A DNA stretch of 64,000 bases, from the NCBI GenBank assembly GCA_026122225.1, contig JANEZZ010000728.1, positions 1,488,001 to 1,552,000 on the forward strand. Reading direction: 5' to 3'. Shown here piece after piece: positions 44,601 through 59,600 of the stretch. Within the stretch, counting starts at the first letter, position 1; each line of letters opens with the position of its first letter. This DNA is from Heloderma charlesbogerti (taxonomy: Eukaryota > Chordata > Lepidosauria > Squamata > Helodermatidae). Position numbers and translations under genes: made by a program. The notes under the pieces are model-generated. The model worked only from the letters and a program-made list of their open reading frames with translations. It did no database searches and had not been told where the DNA came from.

Positions 44601-47600
44601 TTCAAACTAAAAAGGCAGTCACAAACTCATTAGGGAGCCTCAGACTGAAGTGAGATTTGAACCAGAGACTACCCAGCTCAATGGTTTTCTGACCAGTCAA
44701 AAATTATACTACTTTTGTATGTTGATTTCACCAACTGTCGCTTTTTCAATTTTAATATGACACACACCTTATTGTGCTTTGTCTTTTCAATATTAATACT
44801 GATATAATATTGACAGAATTCGTCCACAGTATTTATAAACTATATTATTACTTTTTAAAACCGTGTAAAATAATTTGCATTGGGTCAGTTTGGCAATTGT
44901 ACACACCAATAATTTTCATGCTTTCTACCTTCAGGGCACCCTTTCTGTATCAACTTGTCTGCTGAGAAACACTAGCGTGTTGCACAGTATACACTTACAT
45001 TTTCACAGGGGGGCAGTGATTTCTGGTGGATGTGGCCATGGCCCTGCTTGGATTAAGAGTATACCTTGAACATTCTTCTACAGCTATATACTACAGGGAG
45101 GATCAGCAGCAGCGAGTAAACCATCTTTCAAGGAAACTTTCCCACTACTACTCAGCAATCCTATACGCACTCACCTAGGACTAAGTCTCACTGAGATCAA
45201 TAGAAGGGAAATGTACACAAATGTAATGGCTGGGAAGTTCAGACAAAATTTGCACAAATTTAAGGGCTGGTAAGTAAATGGAAGGGAAATTTGCATACAA
45301 TTTCACAGAGCAGTCTGTAACAGAGCAGTCCATGCAGGTATGCAAATTTCCCCTCCATTTACTTCCCAACCATTAACTACATTTCTAAGTTTTTAAAAAA
45401 CCTGTCAGGCAGCCACAGGAACCACAGCAGTAAGTGCTCCGAAAAGGAGCTGCAAAAAGTGGGAAGGAGTTAATATCTCTCCTTTCTGGAGTAGCTGGAG
45501 AGTTGGGGAAGCACTGAAAAGGAGGAGGACACTGAGAAGAGTCAGTCCAACACTTAACATCGAGAGGATCACATTACCAAGAGGGAGATATTGTCCCCTC
45601 CTCTTTTGGTGCACTTATTCCTTTGGCTTACTCCCCCCCACCGCCCCATTCTCAGTGCTTCTTAATTGCAGCACCAGGTCCCTCCTTTTCCTTAGTATTA
45701 TTTCTCCCCCAATCCTTCGCAACTATATGCAAATTAGCCAACATGTGACCTTGTCTTCTTAGTTTCCTTGTATGTTACCTACTCCACTTTGCCTCTCCCT
45801 TTGACAGCTGAAACAAGCAAATTGACCAGGCAATTTACTCCACATATCAGACAGCCCTAAGTGCACTCTAGCGCACCAGACCAACAAAAAAAATATTTTT
45901 AAAAAGTGCGACCCCAATTGTGCATTTTTAAAGCACCGGAAAAAAGGCTGTGAACAAAAAGGGGTAGCAATCAGAGCGACCCCAATTGTGCATTTTTGAG
46001 GCAACAAATAAAGCAAGCCAGGGAACAAAAAAGGGAAGGAATCAGAGTGGGAAGGTGGGGACAAGCTGGGGTTTGCCACAAACTCCCCTGGGATATGTGA
46101 TGGAGCCAGCTGGAGGACTGAGGGGGAGAACAACCCATGGCAAGCCTGATTGTCTGTTGGGAGTACCATGGGTTGTTCCGAGAACAATCCACCTGTTAAT
46201 CTGGTACTAAAAGGGTTAACAAAAAGTAAAGATGGCTAATTTGGTCTGCAATGGCTGAATGACCTCAGTGAGGGTTTTCGGGGGATCTACAAGATCCCCT
46301 AAAAGATCCCAGACTCATAACCAGTTTTATATTCCAGACTCTTGAACCTTGGGCGAGAAGACCTTGAAGTTTGATTCTATGCTAATTGATATTATTTCAC
46401 TAACTGAGACTCTTAAGATTTTGCAGGGCTGTCTTTGAAGAAAGGAACAATAATGCAGCTGTCTTTACTAGTGGCTTCACAGAGCTTGTTCAAGGCCATG
46501 ATGTGCTGGCACAGTGTCTAAGTGAGATGAACAGAAGAACTGAGCATGCTCAGATGCCTACTGAAAAGAGGAAAAGTACTGTTTTGACATCTCGTGGTGT
46601 ACACCTGCTAATAAGAGAATGTCCTTATTCGACGCTAGTTGAGCAGGGGAAGCTGTAGCCCTGAGCACAAGTGACAACTGGTGACAATTGCAATTCTTTT
46701 AATTAATCTTCTATTTTTGTTGCACTCTCTTTCCCTGTAATTATACAGAAAGTTTCTAATGCTCATATAATTACCATGCCACACTTTCTTTATATTTTGT
46801 AGTTTCCTGAAATAAAGCCTTAAATAGATTTAAATTTACAATTTTTCTGTAGTGAAGTTTGTCTGTTGAGATTAGCTTGGTTACCCAATGGGGTTACCCA
46901 TTTGGTGTAGGTTCTGAGGTTAAATAAGACTGAATTTACATCACTGTGGCTTACTTGTAGGATGCGTTTGCATGACATGGAAACCCACCCAGTGTAAGGG
47001 AAGTACATGCTGTTATCTTTAAATTTTTACAAATGTTCCAATAAAAAATCTACATACTATAACATTTAAATCACGTTAAGTTTGCTTTAATTTTCATCAT
47101 CAAATATGTCAGATCAAATATCTGTGCTGTATTGGGACAAAAAAATAATATGGGGTACTTCTTTTTTTTAGCTTTTCTTTTTATTGAATACAAGTACAAT
47201 AAACAGACTACATTACATCACCCTCTAGGACATCCAAAAAAATTCCAGTGCAAACTGAAAATTTTCCAAAGCAAATTGGAACATTTTCCGGAAAATTTTC
47301 CAATTCAAAATTTTCTGTAAAACCCACATCACTACTTCTGAGTAGACATGCATAGGACTGAGCTACTGATCTTCTCATTACGAAGCCTCTAATGAGCTCC
47401 CAAAGAATGCCAGGGTTCTCATGAATACAGTATGGAAAGCCACTGCTATACAGTACTTAAATTCAAGTAAAGTTTATCCAACATATCCCATATACAAGAT
47501 CACACATTCTAGCATTAACAGAGGACAAGAATTAAAAACAAGAACAGAGTAATCTTATGAATAAGGTTTTTTGAGACAATTATTTTATAACTGTAGAGAA

Positions 47601-50600
47601 GTTAGGATCTCTTTTACCTGAGTAAATCTTATACCATAGTTGATCTCAGCTGAAACAGATTTTCTCTTCTTCTGTCTTTGAACAGGCCTATCATCCAAAC
47701 CACGGCAGAATCTATAGAGCATTTGTCCTGTTTTAGGACCAAATTCTTTCTGAAGTGTTGACATCATGACATACTGTAGATCTCCACAAGTTTTTATTCC
47801 CAAGGCTGACAACTTAGATTCCATTGTCCTACCAACTCCTGTCAAGAAAAATAGTAACTTGATGCCTTCTAGCACATTAGATAGCCACAGATCTTGTGTC
47901 CTGGGACTAAGGCACTTCCATTTTGAGCTATTTCTCTTTTATAAAATGTAAAAAAAGCAAAATAATCAGCTTATACCAAAAGGAATCTAGTAATGTTTAG
48001 GTGTTTAGTCCTTGTGGTCGATTGTAATATTGTTGTATTTTAGGAAGACTTCAGAATTATTTTAGATCCTGTAATATTTAATGTTTCTGTACAGTAGTAG
48101 ATAAGTCTCTGAATGAAATGTGAAATGCCAAAAAATTGCTATCAGATTTGCTATATCATAACATGCCTCCCAGTTATCTATATTATACACTGGATTTAAA
48201 TGGTATTTACAATATTACACACTGGATTTAAACGCTGTACCAATACTTTCTAAGTGAATATTTCCCAGCTGTAGACTTCAAACACAAAAATGTATTTTCA
48301 TTTTGGAGAGCATTGTGTGCATTTCTCCCTCACCTTAATCATAAAGAAAATAACCGCAGCAATTACTAAGGACAAATTTGAAAACCTGGCTGTTCAGGCG
48401 GGCATTTGGGGTGGTTAGGGTTTTTAAGAGCAATGTTGCTTTGTTCAGGTGATTATGTAAATTCGTTGTATTTTGTGCTGTTATTTATACTGTACGCCAC
48501 CTAGAGTGGCCGGGTGGCCGGCCAGATGGGCGGCTAATAAATCTAATAAATAAATAAAATCACTTTCACAAGGTAGAGTTCCACACAGTAGAGTCTTGGG
48601 AAGGGAACTGAGGCAATTTTGATGAAGCCCTTATAAAACTAGGGGGAGTATATTAACAAAAACCTACCTGGAAGATGGATAATTAGCTGGCTTCTGATAA
48701 AATCATCTACTTCTTCTGGCTTTAAATGATACTGCCCATCCGGCTTTGCTCGGCGAGTTGCCATTCTGGCCAATAAAATGTTTGAACCTATAGAAGTCAC
48801 AAATACAGTAGACTACAACTGAAGTAGTCCATATCAATATTAAACGGTATTTCACACTCTGAAAGGGTATATATCACTCCTACATGCATGCGCGCGCACA
48901 TGCCCACACACCCTAGAGAAGAAAATAAGGCAGGCGGCTCATACGATTTATGTCCCTAGGCAGAGGAAGGAACATCTCATCTATTTAGGACTGGGGGTTA
49001 CAGTTCCAGCTTGTGGTGATTTTCAGCTTTACATCTGATGATAATTTTTACAAACAGGAGCCATAAAATTTATGTTGGTAGATATATAGATATTAAAGGA
49101 TGAACACTTTTCACATGCTATACTGAATGCAGGGAGGAAGGGAATAAGGAGGAGTAATAGAATTCCACACACCATCCCCACTTTCGACATCTAAGTCTTC
49201 AGCTAAACATGTCTAAAGATCCTATGTGGTTTTCCAGCGTTCTCAATCTAGTGCCTTGATATATGAACATGATAAGCTAAATTCATGGAGGTCAAAAGCA
49301 GGGATAGTACATGGGATCCAACTGCCCCATGTTCAACAAAAAATGTGAAAGATGAAGGCAGTACTTAGCTGGTGATTTATACTGGCCCATGCAAAAGAGT
49401 TTACTTATTTTCCCTTCAATTATCATCAGCTAGTTCCAGGAAAAGCTGAGCGAGTGGGGAGGATGACACAACAAATTGTCTAGATGTATCCCATACACTG
49501 CCTACCTCATCGTATCACAATGGGATTTTAATGCTGTGTGTTAATGAATGACTGGGTTCACACAACATGACAATCCAACATGGGCAGCCAGCCGTGGTGG
49601 GTTGTCATGTCATCCGAACATCCAAGTGTTTTCCGTGGGGTGGCTTATTTTTGGGGGGAAAAGTACCATGACCAGAACCCATTGTTTGCTGTAGGGTTGT
49701 TCTTGCTCATGATGGGTTGCTGTGTCATCTGAATCCAGGAGACCAATTGTATCATGGGTCGCAATGATTGGTTACACAGCCATTTGGCAAGAGGGCAAAA
49801 AAGCCTGTGCCATTTGGTTTTTGCGATCTCTCTAGTGCCTTTCGTTCCACTGATGCCGAATGGCACTTTGGAAGGACTGTTGCTCCTTCCCTGTTTTTTA
49901 GCTTTGCTTTTCAGTGCCTCAAAAATGTGCAATTGGGGTTGCAATTGTTTTTAATTACTATTTTGTCAGTCAAGTTTTCTCAAGTGCGCACTTTTGGCTA
50001 TCCGAGATGTGTAGTCACGCCTGGTCAATTTCCTTGTACATTTCAGCTGTCAAAAGGAGCAGCAAAGTGGAGTAGGTAACATACAATGAAATTGACAGGA
50101 TAAGGTTGCATTTCGGGTAATTTGCATACAGTTGGGAAGGACTGGGGAAGAAATAATACTACGGGAAAGGAGGGCCCTGGTAGCACAATTCAGAATGACT
50201 GGGTTCTGAAGGGAGGTACACCAAAAGGGGGCAGGGGGATGGTATCTCCCACTGGCAATGTGATCCTCTCACATTTAAGTGTTGGACTGACACTTTCAGT
50301 GTCCCCTCCCTTTTCAACCCTTCCCCTGGCTCTCCAGCGACTCCGGAAAGGGCAGGTACTAACTCACTCCGCTATTCGTAGCTCCTGTTTGGAGCACTTA
50401 CTGCTGCGGTTCCCTGACAGTTTAACCCCCCCCCGAGAAACTGGCTGCATGGGATGGAGTGATTGGGGCCCCACTGGGTGGGGATGGGTGTAAGTGCTGC
50501 TGGAGCTGGCACCCCTTTTGCACCATCCTGTTCTGTCACCCTCTAAGTGTTGTTTTTTGTTTTTGTTTTTAACTGCCAGGAATATTTGTGTAATTTTGGG

Positions 50601-53600
50601 GACTGGGAAGTAAATCGAAGGGAAATGTACACAAATTTAAGGACTGGGAAGTAAATGGAGGGGAAATTTGCGCACCTGCAGTAACGGTGCAGTTAATGCA
50701 GGTATACATAATTCTCCTCCATTTACTTCCCAGCCCTTAAATTTGTACAAATTTCGCCTCCATTTAGTTTCCAGCAATTAAACTTGCATACATTTCTGCA
50801 TTTAAAAAAACTGTCAGGGAACTGCAGCAACCGCAGCAAGGAGTGCTCTGAAAAATGAACTGTGAAAAGGGTGTGTGTGAGTTAATATCTCCCCTTTCTG
50901 GAGTAATTGGAAAGTTAGGGAAGTGTTGAAAAGGTGGGGGATACTGAGAACTGTCAGTCCAACACTTAAAAGTTGGACAATCACATTGCCAAGGAGAGAT
51001 ATTGTCCCATCCCTTTTTGGTGCACCTACCTATTCACTTGGCTCCCCCCCCCCCAATTCCTGGTGCTTCTGAACGGCACTTCTGGGGCCCTCCTTTCCCT
51101 TAGTATTATTTCTCACCAGTTCTTCTCAACTGTACACAAATTAGTCGACATGCAACCTTGTCTTGTCCATTTCCTTGTATGTTACCTACTCCACTGTGCG
51201 GCACCATTTGACAGTTGACACATACAAGGAAATTGACCAGGGAAGACTCCACATATTGGAAAGCCGTAAGAGTGCACTTGCAGAAGACTGATAAAAATAT
51301 ATATTTTTTTAATGACCCCATTGCACGTTTTTTAGGCGCCAAAGTATTAAAAAATCCCTGGGGAACGGGAAGGGGTAGCGATTGGAGTGGGGAGTGGGAG
51401 ACAAGATGGTTTTGCTCCCAAATCCCCTGGGATAAGTGTCGGAGCTGGCTGGAGGACTGAAGAGGAAGCGGGAGAACAAGCTACAGCAAGCCCGATCATC
51501 TATTGGGCATATGGGCTGTTCTGTGACCAACCAACCCACTGTGGCTTATTCACAGGGCAGCTTTGCGTGACGTGTGAACCCACCCAATGTGTCATTTTTA
51601 CTTCATTCACATTTAATAACTCATATTACTTTCTAATAAATATTTATAAATAATATACCAACCTATTCCAATGGAAGCAGGACACTTTGTCTTATTTTTT
51701 ATTTCAGTACGGATAACATTTGCTAATTCTTCAGATGTTAAACCAGTCTCTGCAAGAATTTCAGTGATATCTACTAGTGCTTCATCACAGCTGACCGCTT
51801 CAATGTTATGAGTATAGCTATCAATACAAAGTAAAGGAAATGAAGTGAAACACCAGCAAGAACTTACCAGCTATTCAAAATAAACCTGTTGGATGTAAAG
51901 CTTCCCTAATGTGGAGTAATTTCCCTGATTGCTTTCTTTTGTATATTTAAATTACGAAGGATTATAACATTGCACTGGAAAATTTATAGCTAGTACTATC
52001 TTCTTTTCTAGGACTGATTCATTTGGGCTGAATTTAATTGTGCTCTTCTGTTCCACCTGCAGTCCCTGACACTACCTTCCCATGCTATTCCAAAGGATTC
52101 CTCAACCCCATGATGCAGATTTTTGGGAGGTGTGGGGGAACCGGTAAAAATCGCTTTGCCTCCTCTTCCATTAGAAGAGGTATCAAAAGCCCTTCTGCAA
52201 ATGGAAGGGCACAGCTGTCACCTGCAGCAGCCACTCCAATAGGCTGCAGCAGAGGTAGAGAAGGGAAGCAGGGCTATTACATGCCTTTGGGTCTTCTCCC
52301 TTGCAGTAACCATTATATTATGATACCTGAAGTAAGTATTTCCATCCCAGCTTATTGTTATAAGAATGGTAACTTGAAGAACTAGTGCCCAGGTTTGCTC
52401 CCCCCCCTTCCCTTTTTCTTCTGCATTTGTGTCTTTTAGATTGCAAGCCTCAGGGCAGAGACTGTCATGTTTTTTATTGATCTCTATGCCACTCTGGGAG
52501 CCTTTTTGTCTGAAGATCAGGGTAAAAATGCTTTAAATAAATAAAAAAAAGTATTGGATTCCACCCTATGAGATGGATATGTTAAAAATATTTTCAAGTA
52601 TCTTGTTGAATTGTTAAAAATTGTATTAATTAGTTTGTCAAAAGATAGGGTGTGGTTGTGGTGGTTTTTTGCTTTCTAACAAACGTTTTCAAATACTGAG
52701 AAGAGTTGATACCTACTCAACTGGCACTAGACAAGGCACATGCCAAATTTTATAAGGCAGCCAGTATCAACACAAAATTAAATGCCTTAAGTCTAATCTA
52801 ATGTAATGGGAACTGCCATGCTTGTTTATACCTGTTTCCTCTGTTCACATATTCAGGTGGAGGTGATGGTGGACTTGTTTTACTTCTTCTACAAAAGGGG
52901 AATGTGAGTGAGCAGAGCTGCCTTTACCTCCCCATGTTCACTTCAACCACTTTTTCCTCAGCTGAACTCACTTCTGGTTCTGGAGATGGGCTGAGGACAA
53001 AAGTGGTTTAAGTGATTAAGGGTGCAATCCTATGCATGGTTAGAGAGGGAAAAGGCCCTACAACTCCCAGCATGCCCCAGCCAGCATGGCTGGTTGGGGC
53101 ATGCTGCGAGCTGTAGGCCTTATTTCTGTCTAAACATGCATAGGATTGCTCTGTGAGCGTGGGGAGGTAAAGCAGGGAAGAAGAAAGGATCTAGTTCCCC
53201 TTATCCAAACTCTCCTTTTGTTGTGAGAAATAGCTTCCCACAACACACTTTTAATGTGAACATGGCAGACATTTGAATAAGAAATGAGGCTGCCTGTCAG
53301 GCCTAGTTTGGCCTTTAGAATTCCAGGGAAACACACTGATCCTTATAGCATTCAAGATCAGCCAGGATTCCCAAATCCACTGGTATTTTTGCCTTTGTCT
53401 CTTTAGTCTGCAAATACCATATTGCAAACTGCTTTTGAAAGTCCTCTCCGTTTTCAAAGCATCTTGGTGTGCAACTTCTGGGGCTGGGTTGGATGGGCAG
53501 GGTGCAATGTTGAGAAACACGGATACACAGGCCACCTCCCGTATCTGATACATGCAACATTACAAGAGATTAGTCTAAAGATAAACTGACAGACTATTCC

Positions 53601-56600
53601 TAAATATTCCTAAACAGAAATACGAGTTCATGAAAAGTTTGGAGGCACATCTGAAACTGTGACAGAAGAAAAATGGTACCCTAAAATTCTCCAATACTTC
53701 ATATAAAATTTACCTTGCCAAGATTTCATACATGGTTTGTGCAACTTCTTTGTATGCCTGAAAGTCATATGGGACAGCTTGAAGATTTGGACACAATCGT
53801 TTTGCTTGTCCAAAGAACATTCCATTCTTTATACCAGTTTGCCTAACACAAAAACAACAACCTTGGTTTAATATTACCAATCAATGAAGTTGAAAAAACA
53901 ACAACTGAAAGTCTAGAAATTGTTATTGCTCTTGCACCAGGGCACAATGAAAGGTTACGGTATGTCTAATCGAGAGCAGTTTTCATGAAATTTACTACTG
54001 ATAATAGCACAAAATGGTGGCAGAGGCCACACCTCAGTCCATGTACTGCCACTAATTAGTTTGCCACTGTATCACATCATAATTTATACAAGGACAGTTA
54101 ATGTAATGTATGGAAAGCCTACACTGTGTGTTATTCATTTGTATACTTGTTTTATTCTTTAAATTTTTCCAATTATCTTTTTCTTCTTTGTTGTTGCCCC
54201 AAGCTGTAACTAAGGGAGGGGTTATCTTGTTATTTTAAAGGAAAAAGCTATATACTCCTTGCGTATATTTTTATTATTCATAGAACCCTAAAATTCCTAG
54301 GCATACTACAAAAATTAAAATATAGATCCTGTCAGAGACTTATAATTTAAGATAAAGACAGGATAAATTACAAAGAAAGCGAAAGGGTAGTAAAGGTAGG
54401 AGAAAGTTAATAGAGATATGCTGCTGTCAACAGCTGTTTTAAGGAAGTGCTTGAAGAGAAAACAGGGGAAGGCTATCAGATATCATGTGGAAGGGTATTC
54501 CAGTGATACAGAGCTGCAGGGGACTAGGGGCATAGTTTGCTTGAGATATTCAGTAGTAGTTTACAAGAGAGGTCCCCCTCCTCCTTTTTCTTGATCCCTC
54601 TCATGTGCATGAGACAGGCATATCTATACAGGGAAGGGAAGAAAAAACCTGCAAACTCCAAAAAATTCAGTGTTCTCTTACCTGGCTTCATAGCTGCAAG
54701 ATGCAATTTCAGCCATTGACGAAACAGAGATATCACAGTCAATCCCATTCACTTGTGCAGAATCTAGATTTTCCTCATCTGCGGAGTCCAGTTCACCAGT
54801 TTCTGCTTGGAAAATATTTTAACTATGTTATTGTTAATGGCTAAAAATTGAATTCCATTCACAATAAAAGTAAATGTTACTTAAAGGTATGTTATTAAAG
54901 TAAATTACTACTTTATATTATCTAGTGATCTCAAAGAGATATGACAATATATTTAAAGTCTGTATTACACAGTGATAATTAAGAAGAGAAGTAACAATTC
55001 AAATATTACTTTTCATAAGTATAGTCTAAAATTGTTTTTAAAGTATCCCTGATCAATTTGTAGGCCAAACCAACACAAAAGAGAAATGACAAGACTGGTA
55101 CAGAGATCACAACTTGGTGGTCTTTGATATTGGTCTATACATTAGTCTTATAAGCTACAGCTGGGACAATCTTATTGTGGAAAGTTCAACAGCAGCATGC
55201 CCTTGCATATGTTAATTTCTAAAGCAAGAATTGCTTTTTAGCATTGTCTTTCTTTTATTATTTATGAGACATCTATCAAAATGCTCCTCTCTTGCATGTT
55301 GATACTGGCCAGACCTAAGTAGAACTCAGCCTCATGAAAGTACCTAACATGTTTTTGGCTCCTCACCCAACCCTGCAAAATGGCAAGCTTCAGTTCTGAA
55401 TTATTTTCTTGTCTGAAAATAAAAGTTACTCCTAGTTACCTCTTATTAAAACAGAAGTACAAAAATAACAATATGGCAGTTTCAAATGCAATACATAGTT
55501 CACTCAAACACACTACTAAACAGAAGAACTGTTCAAATTACTTTCCTTTGATGCTCAACAACTGCTACACATATATCACTCTAGATGTACAAACTTTCTT
55601 TTGACACTACTTATCCACAATATAGTGGCATTTCAGATTACCAAACAAGAGGAGACCATCTAGCTAATGTACCTAGCCTGAGTCAGGCAGAATTATGTTA
55701 GAGAACTGGCCCTTACTGACTAACTGCATACCAGCTATGAGCAAAGACATATAGTACAGAGCTTCAGTATACATAACCAAGCAAAGTCTCTGATCTGCAT
55801 AGACTGTTATACTGGATATACCCCTATGTTATCTTAAAGCTGTTAGAAGTATGTACACATGGACTGTTATATTGTGCAGAACCCTACACTACCTGAACAC
55901 TTTCAGAAGCATGCACAAACATTACTTGTTAGACAAACACAATGGATGCAAACACATTCCAAAAGTTTAGAAGTACAACTAGAGACCTACCCTAATACAC
56001 TAATGCTTGCTTTGAAGGAAGCGAATAGTAACTTGGATTTGTTTTTATTTCTGTAGTCTAGTGTATATAGCATAAAGAATTATGCCTTTGCAGTGGTGCA
56101 CTCTCCAGTATTACTGAATGATGCTACCAAGTTGATGAACAATTTGCATTTGAAATTCTGATTCCGTCTTTACATAAATTATTATCAGGACAAAGAATGT
56201 AGCGGATGAGATGTGAGAGACAGAACATGGATAAGCTGCTATCTTGATAGTTTACCACTGTCATTTTGATGGGCTCATTCAAGTTACCCAATACATCTGC
56301 GACTGCAAGTTAGAGCAAATTATTTCCCAAACAACAAGAACAATGTCTTTAGTCCATTTGTTCCTCTGCCCTGGCATTAGATGATGTCATCATCTTGTCT
56401 ATCTTCATGAGTTCGATGGGTTCCTCCACAGTGCAGCACAGCAGATCCCCCCTTAAGCTGATGAAGTCACTTCATGTAAATTCAGGACAATGCAAGTCAC
56501 ATTGTCCTCACTGGAAGGCAAGGTAGAGAACCTCTCATCAAAAGTTGGGAAACTAGACAGGCGCATGGTGAATGTGGCACAACGGATGGAGAAATCTGAG

Positions 56601-59600
56601 GCCAGGACCCAAGTCTGTGAAAAAGAAATCGCTGAGAATAAATTTGTATCTAAAGTGATGATAAAAAAAATTGTTGCTCTTTAGAATGAAAATCGAAGAA
56701 ATTGGGATTGAGGGAAAGGAAGGCTAAAAATATTCATATCTTGAGAATGCTGGCAGATGAGGAAAGTATCCTAACCAATTATTTCTGTATGCATAATTCC
56801 CTATCTCTTTGGGTCAGATAGGTTCTTTCCACAGAACATTAATTATCTGCTCCCAAGGAAGGTCCAAAATGGAGATACAGAATTAAGAATGACAGCAAAT
56901 GTAAACGAACATAATTGTGGATGAATAAAATTAAAGATCAATTTTGTAAAAGATTCAAGATTCAAACGCTCCTAAAAATTTGTCTAGTAAGAGAGACAAT
57001 AAAAGCAGGAACAATTATCAGTGAACAGGCAATTTGTAAAAGATGGGGCTGATGTTGTTGGTACCAATCAAGCTAAGAGATTTACAGATACTTAAAATAG
57101 CAGAGTCTAGCAGATCACAGAGAAGGCAAGAGCAGAACACACTATGGAGAATGTGAGATATTGAACAAATGATGTTTGTTTTATGTCAGAGCATAGTTAG
57201 TCATATGTAATAAATTGGGGTTAGATTTTGTCACAGATGGACAAGCTCTATAGTCTGCACAAGGATTACTAGACCAGAATTCACCAGTATATTAAATATA
57301 GAATTATACACACTCACATCTGTCTATCCAAAGTTTTATTTCAGTGCCTATCATATTAGATAATAGGACTAACCCTACTGAATCACACCTATTATTTCTC
57401 ACTTTGGCAAAGTTATGTTTTTTGGTTTACACACATGGGGTTTTTCTGCTTTGCTGATAGGTAATTAGGTTTTTTGATACAACTCAATGCATAATTTTTA
57501 ATTTGCATATTTTCCCGATAATCTTTCCTCCTACATTCTACAACAGTATGTTGACTTGTAGATTATTTGATCCACAAACAAATATAATAAATAACTTGGA
57601 GAGCTTGACCAGTGTTGAGTTTGACCTTAATGTTTAATGTATGATTAAAGGGTGGCAGTGAAAATTTTAAAAGATACTGGGAAAATATATGTCAAACTTT
57701 CCAGTATGGATTATCTTGGTGACATATGCTGTATATAAATTCTCCACTATGTAAAGTGTTTGTATTTGAATGTTTTCTCTTCCATTCTTAGCCATGGAAG
57801 CCTCATATGATTTGTAAAGCTTTAAAGCAGCATGTATTGCAAGACAACACTATGGTATGCAGTGTCAAAGAACTTGTTTCCAAAGGCACAACGGTTTAGC
57901 GTGGGATCCTCATCCCTCATCACTGTCAACACTGCTAATTCAAAAAGCACACTATTTGTGCCCCTGCATCGCTAAGCTCATTTTTGCCAGGAAGAAAAGT
58001 AAAGGAGAGAGGAAAAGAAAGAGGGGGTATATATATATAGGCTGAGGCTTTTATGGCACAGTGGAAGTCACACCATATTGTGCAGACACAACAGTGTATT
58101 AAATGATCTAACATATATCATAATAACCTATGGCAAAAAAAAAGAACCCTTGATAAAAGTACTGTAAGGCCACTGAGAAGGGTGGAGAAGGCATCCAATT
58201 CTAAGAGAAGGGACAGTAGGACCATATAAGCCTCTAAGATTCCTACTGAGGCACACCTCACACTTCGGTCATTTTTCTCACTACTCTAAAAGTGGCTCTG
58301 AGTCTCTCTCATGCTATTTATGTGTAAATGTTTATGTTTAAAAACTGAGTGTAAATTCTAGCTATGAAGATTTTACATTTCCATTATATATGCCTCAAAA
58401 GCTGAAGTGTTAAAAGCATGCATGCTCTGCTTTTTCAGTGTCGTGTATGACAACAATGATCATTGAAAAACATTGGTATAGAAAGTGTTAAAGCATGCAT
58501 GCTGTGCTATCAATTTACTGGGCATAGACAAACTACAGCTACATGTTATAAATTTTTAAAATATTTCTATTTAGGTATTTATCTCACCTAACAGCCCAAA
58601 CAGGCTCCTAAGGTGGTTAGTACTATGAATGACTATAACTTCTGAATACTCTGAAAAGATGTGAAAAACACAAAGCCAGAACAGCTTCTTTATCCCTATT
58701 TACCTTCTTTTTCTGCTGCACAATCATCTACATTTATGACAAAGCCAAATATACATAATCTGTTCGACCTCCAATAGCAACGGCTACAACTGGAAAGAAC
58801 TCTAATGGGATACATTTTTGCCGATTCAGGTTATAATTACAAAAATTACATGGGAAAACACCTAGAAATTTCAGTTTGGATCTTTAAAAGGACCATACTG
58901 GATACAAACATAACTGAGAATTAAATGATGACATATGACATCAGAAAGGTCAGAACACACTGCAGATCAACAGAAAGGCTGCTTCTGTAGGCTAGCATCT
59001 CTGTTACACCAGCCAGCCTCTGAGACCACCTTACCTGCAGTTTCTTTTGCCCCCTCCCTCTGAGTTAAAGTCTGAAACCTGGGCTACATCATTAACTGCC
59101 ACAGGCTGAAAGAGTCTTGCCACAAACACATCCAGGTATCCTCAGTATTTTATATTGCATCTTTGATGGATTTTAATCATTGTAAGCAACTTTGGGAGCC
59201 AATCCTGGCTGAAAAGCAGGGTATAAATGAACACATTTATTTTATTGGCAGTATCCCATACTTAACATTTCACTGTGTAATACACACCAAATATGTAATA
59301 TTTTAAACAGTTATTGCATTTTTATGCTATATCACTTCAGTATCAGCTTTAGTAAGAACAGCACCGTTCAACCTATTGAAGAACTAGAAGATATCAGACA
59401 AGACAACCTTGGAATGAAGTAACATGAGCAAAACAAAATGTAAGAAACCATTATTGCCCTGAGAAGAAATGAAGACCTCTGCTTAAATCAACCTCTGATC
59501 TTGGGTCAAAGGGAGCCTTCCTAAGTTAAATAAAAATAACTAAGCCTCACAAGCTGTAGCAGAAAAACAAATATGTGGCTTGCCTGGGATCACATACTGA

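Noticed and set aside
48886..48910. Alternating purine-pyrimidine tract (tgcatgcgcgcgcacatg)
   Set aside because: Short simple sequence that might adopt Z-DNA, but nothing functional supports it.
50122..50493. 123-codon frame in the foldback element
   Set aside because: Inside the palindrome, Gly/Pro/Thr-rich, not seen in the second copy; chance frame.
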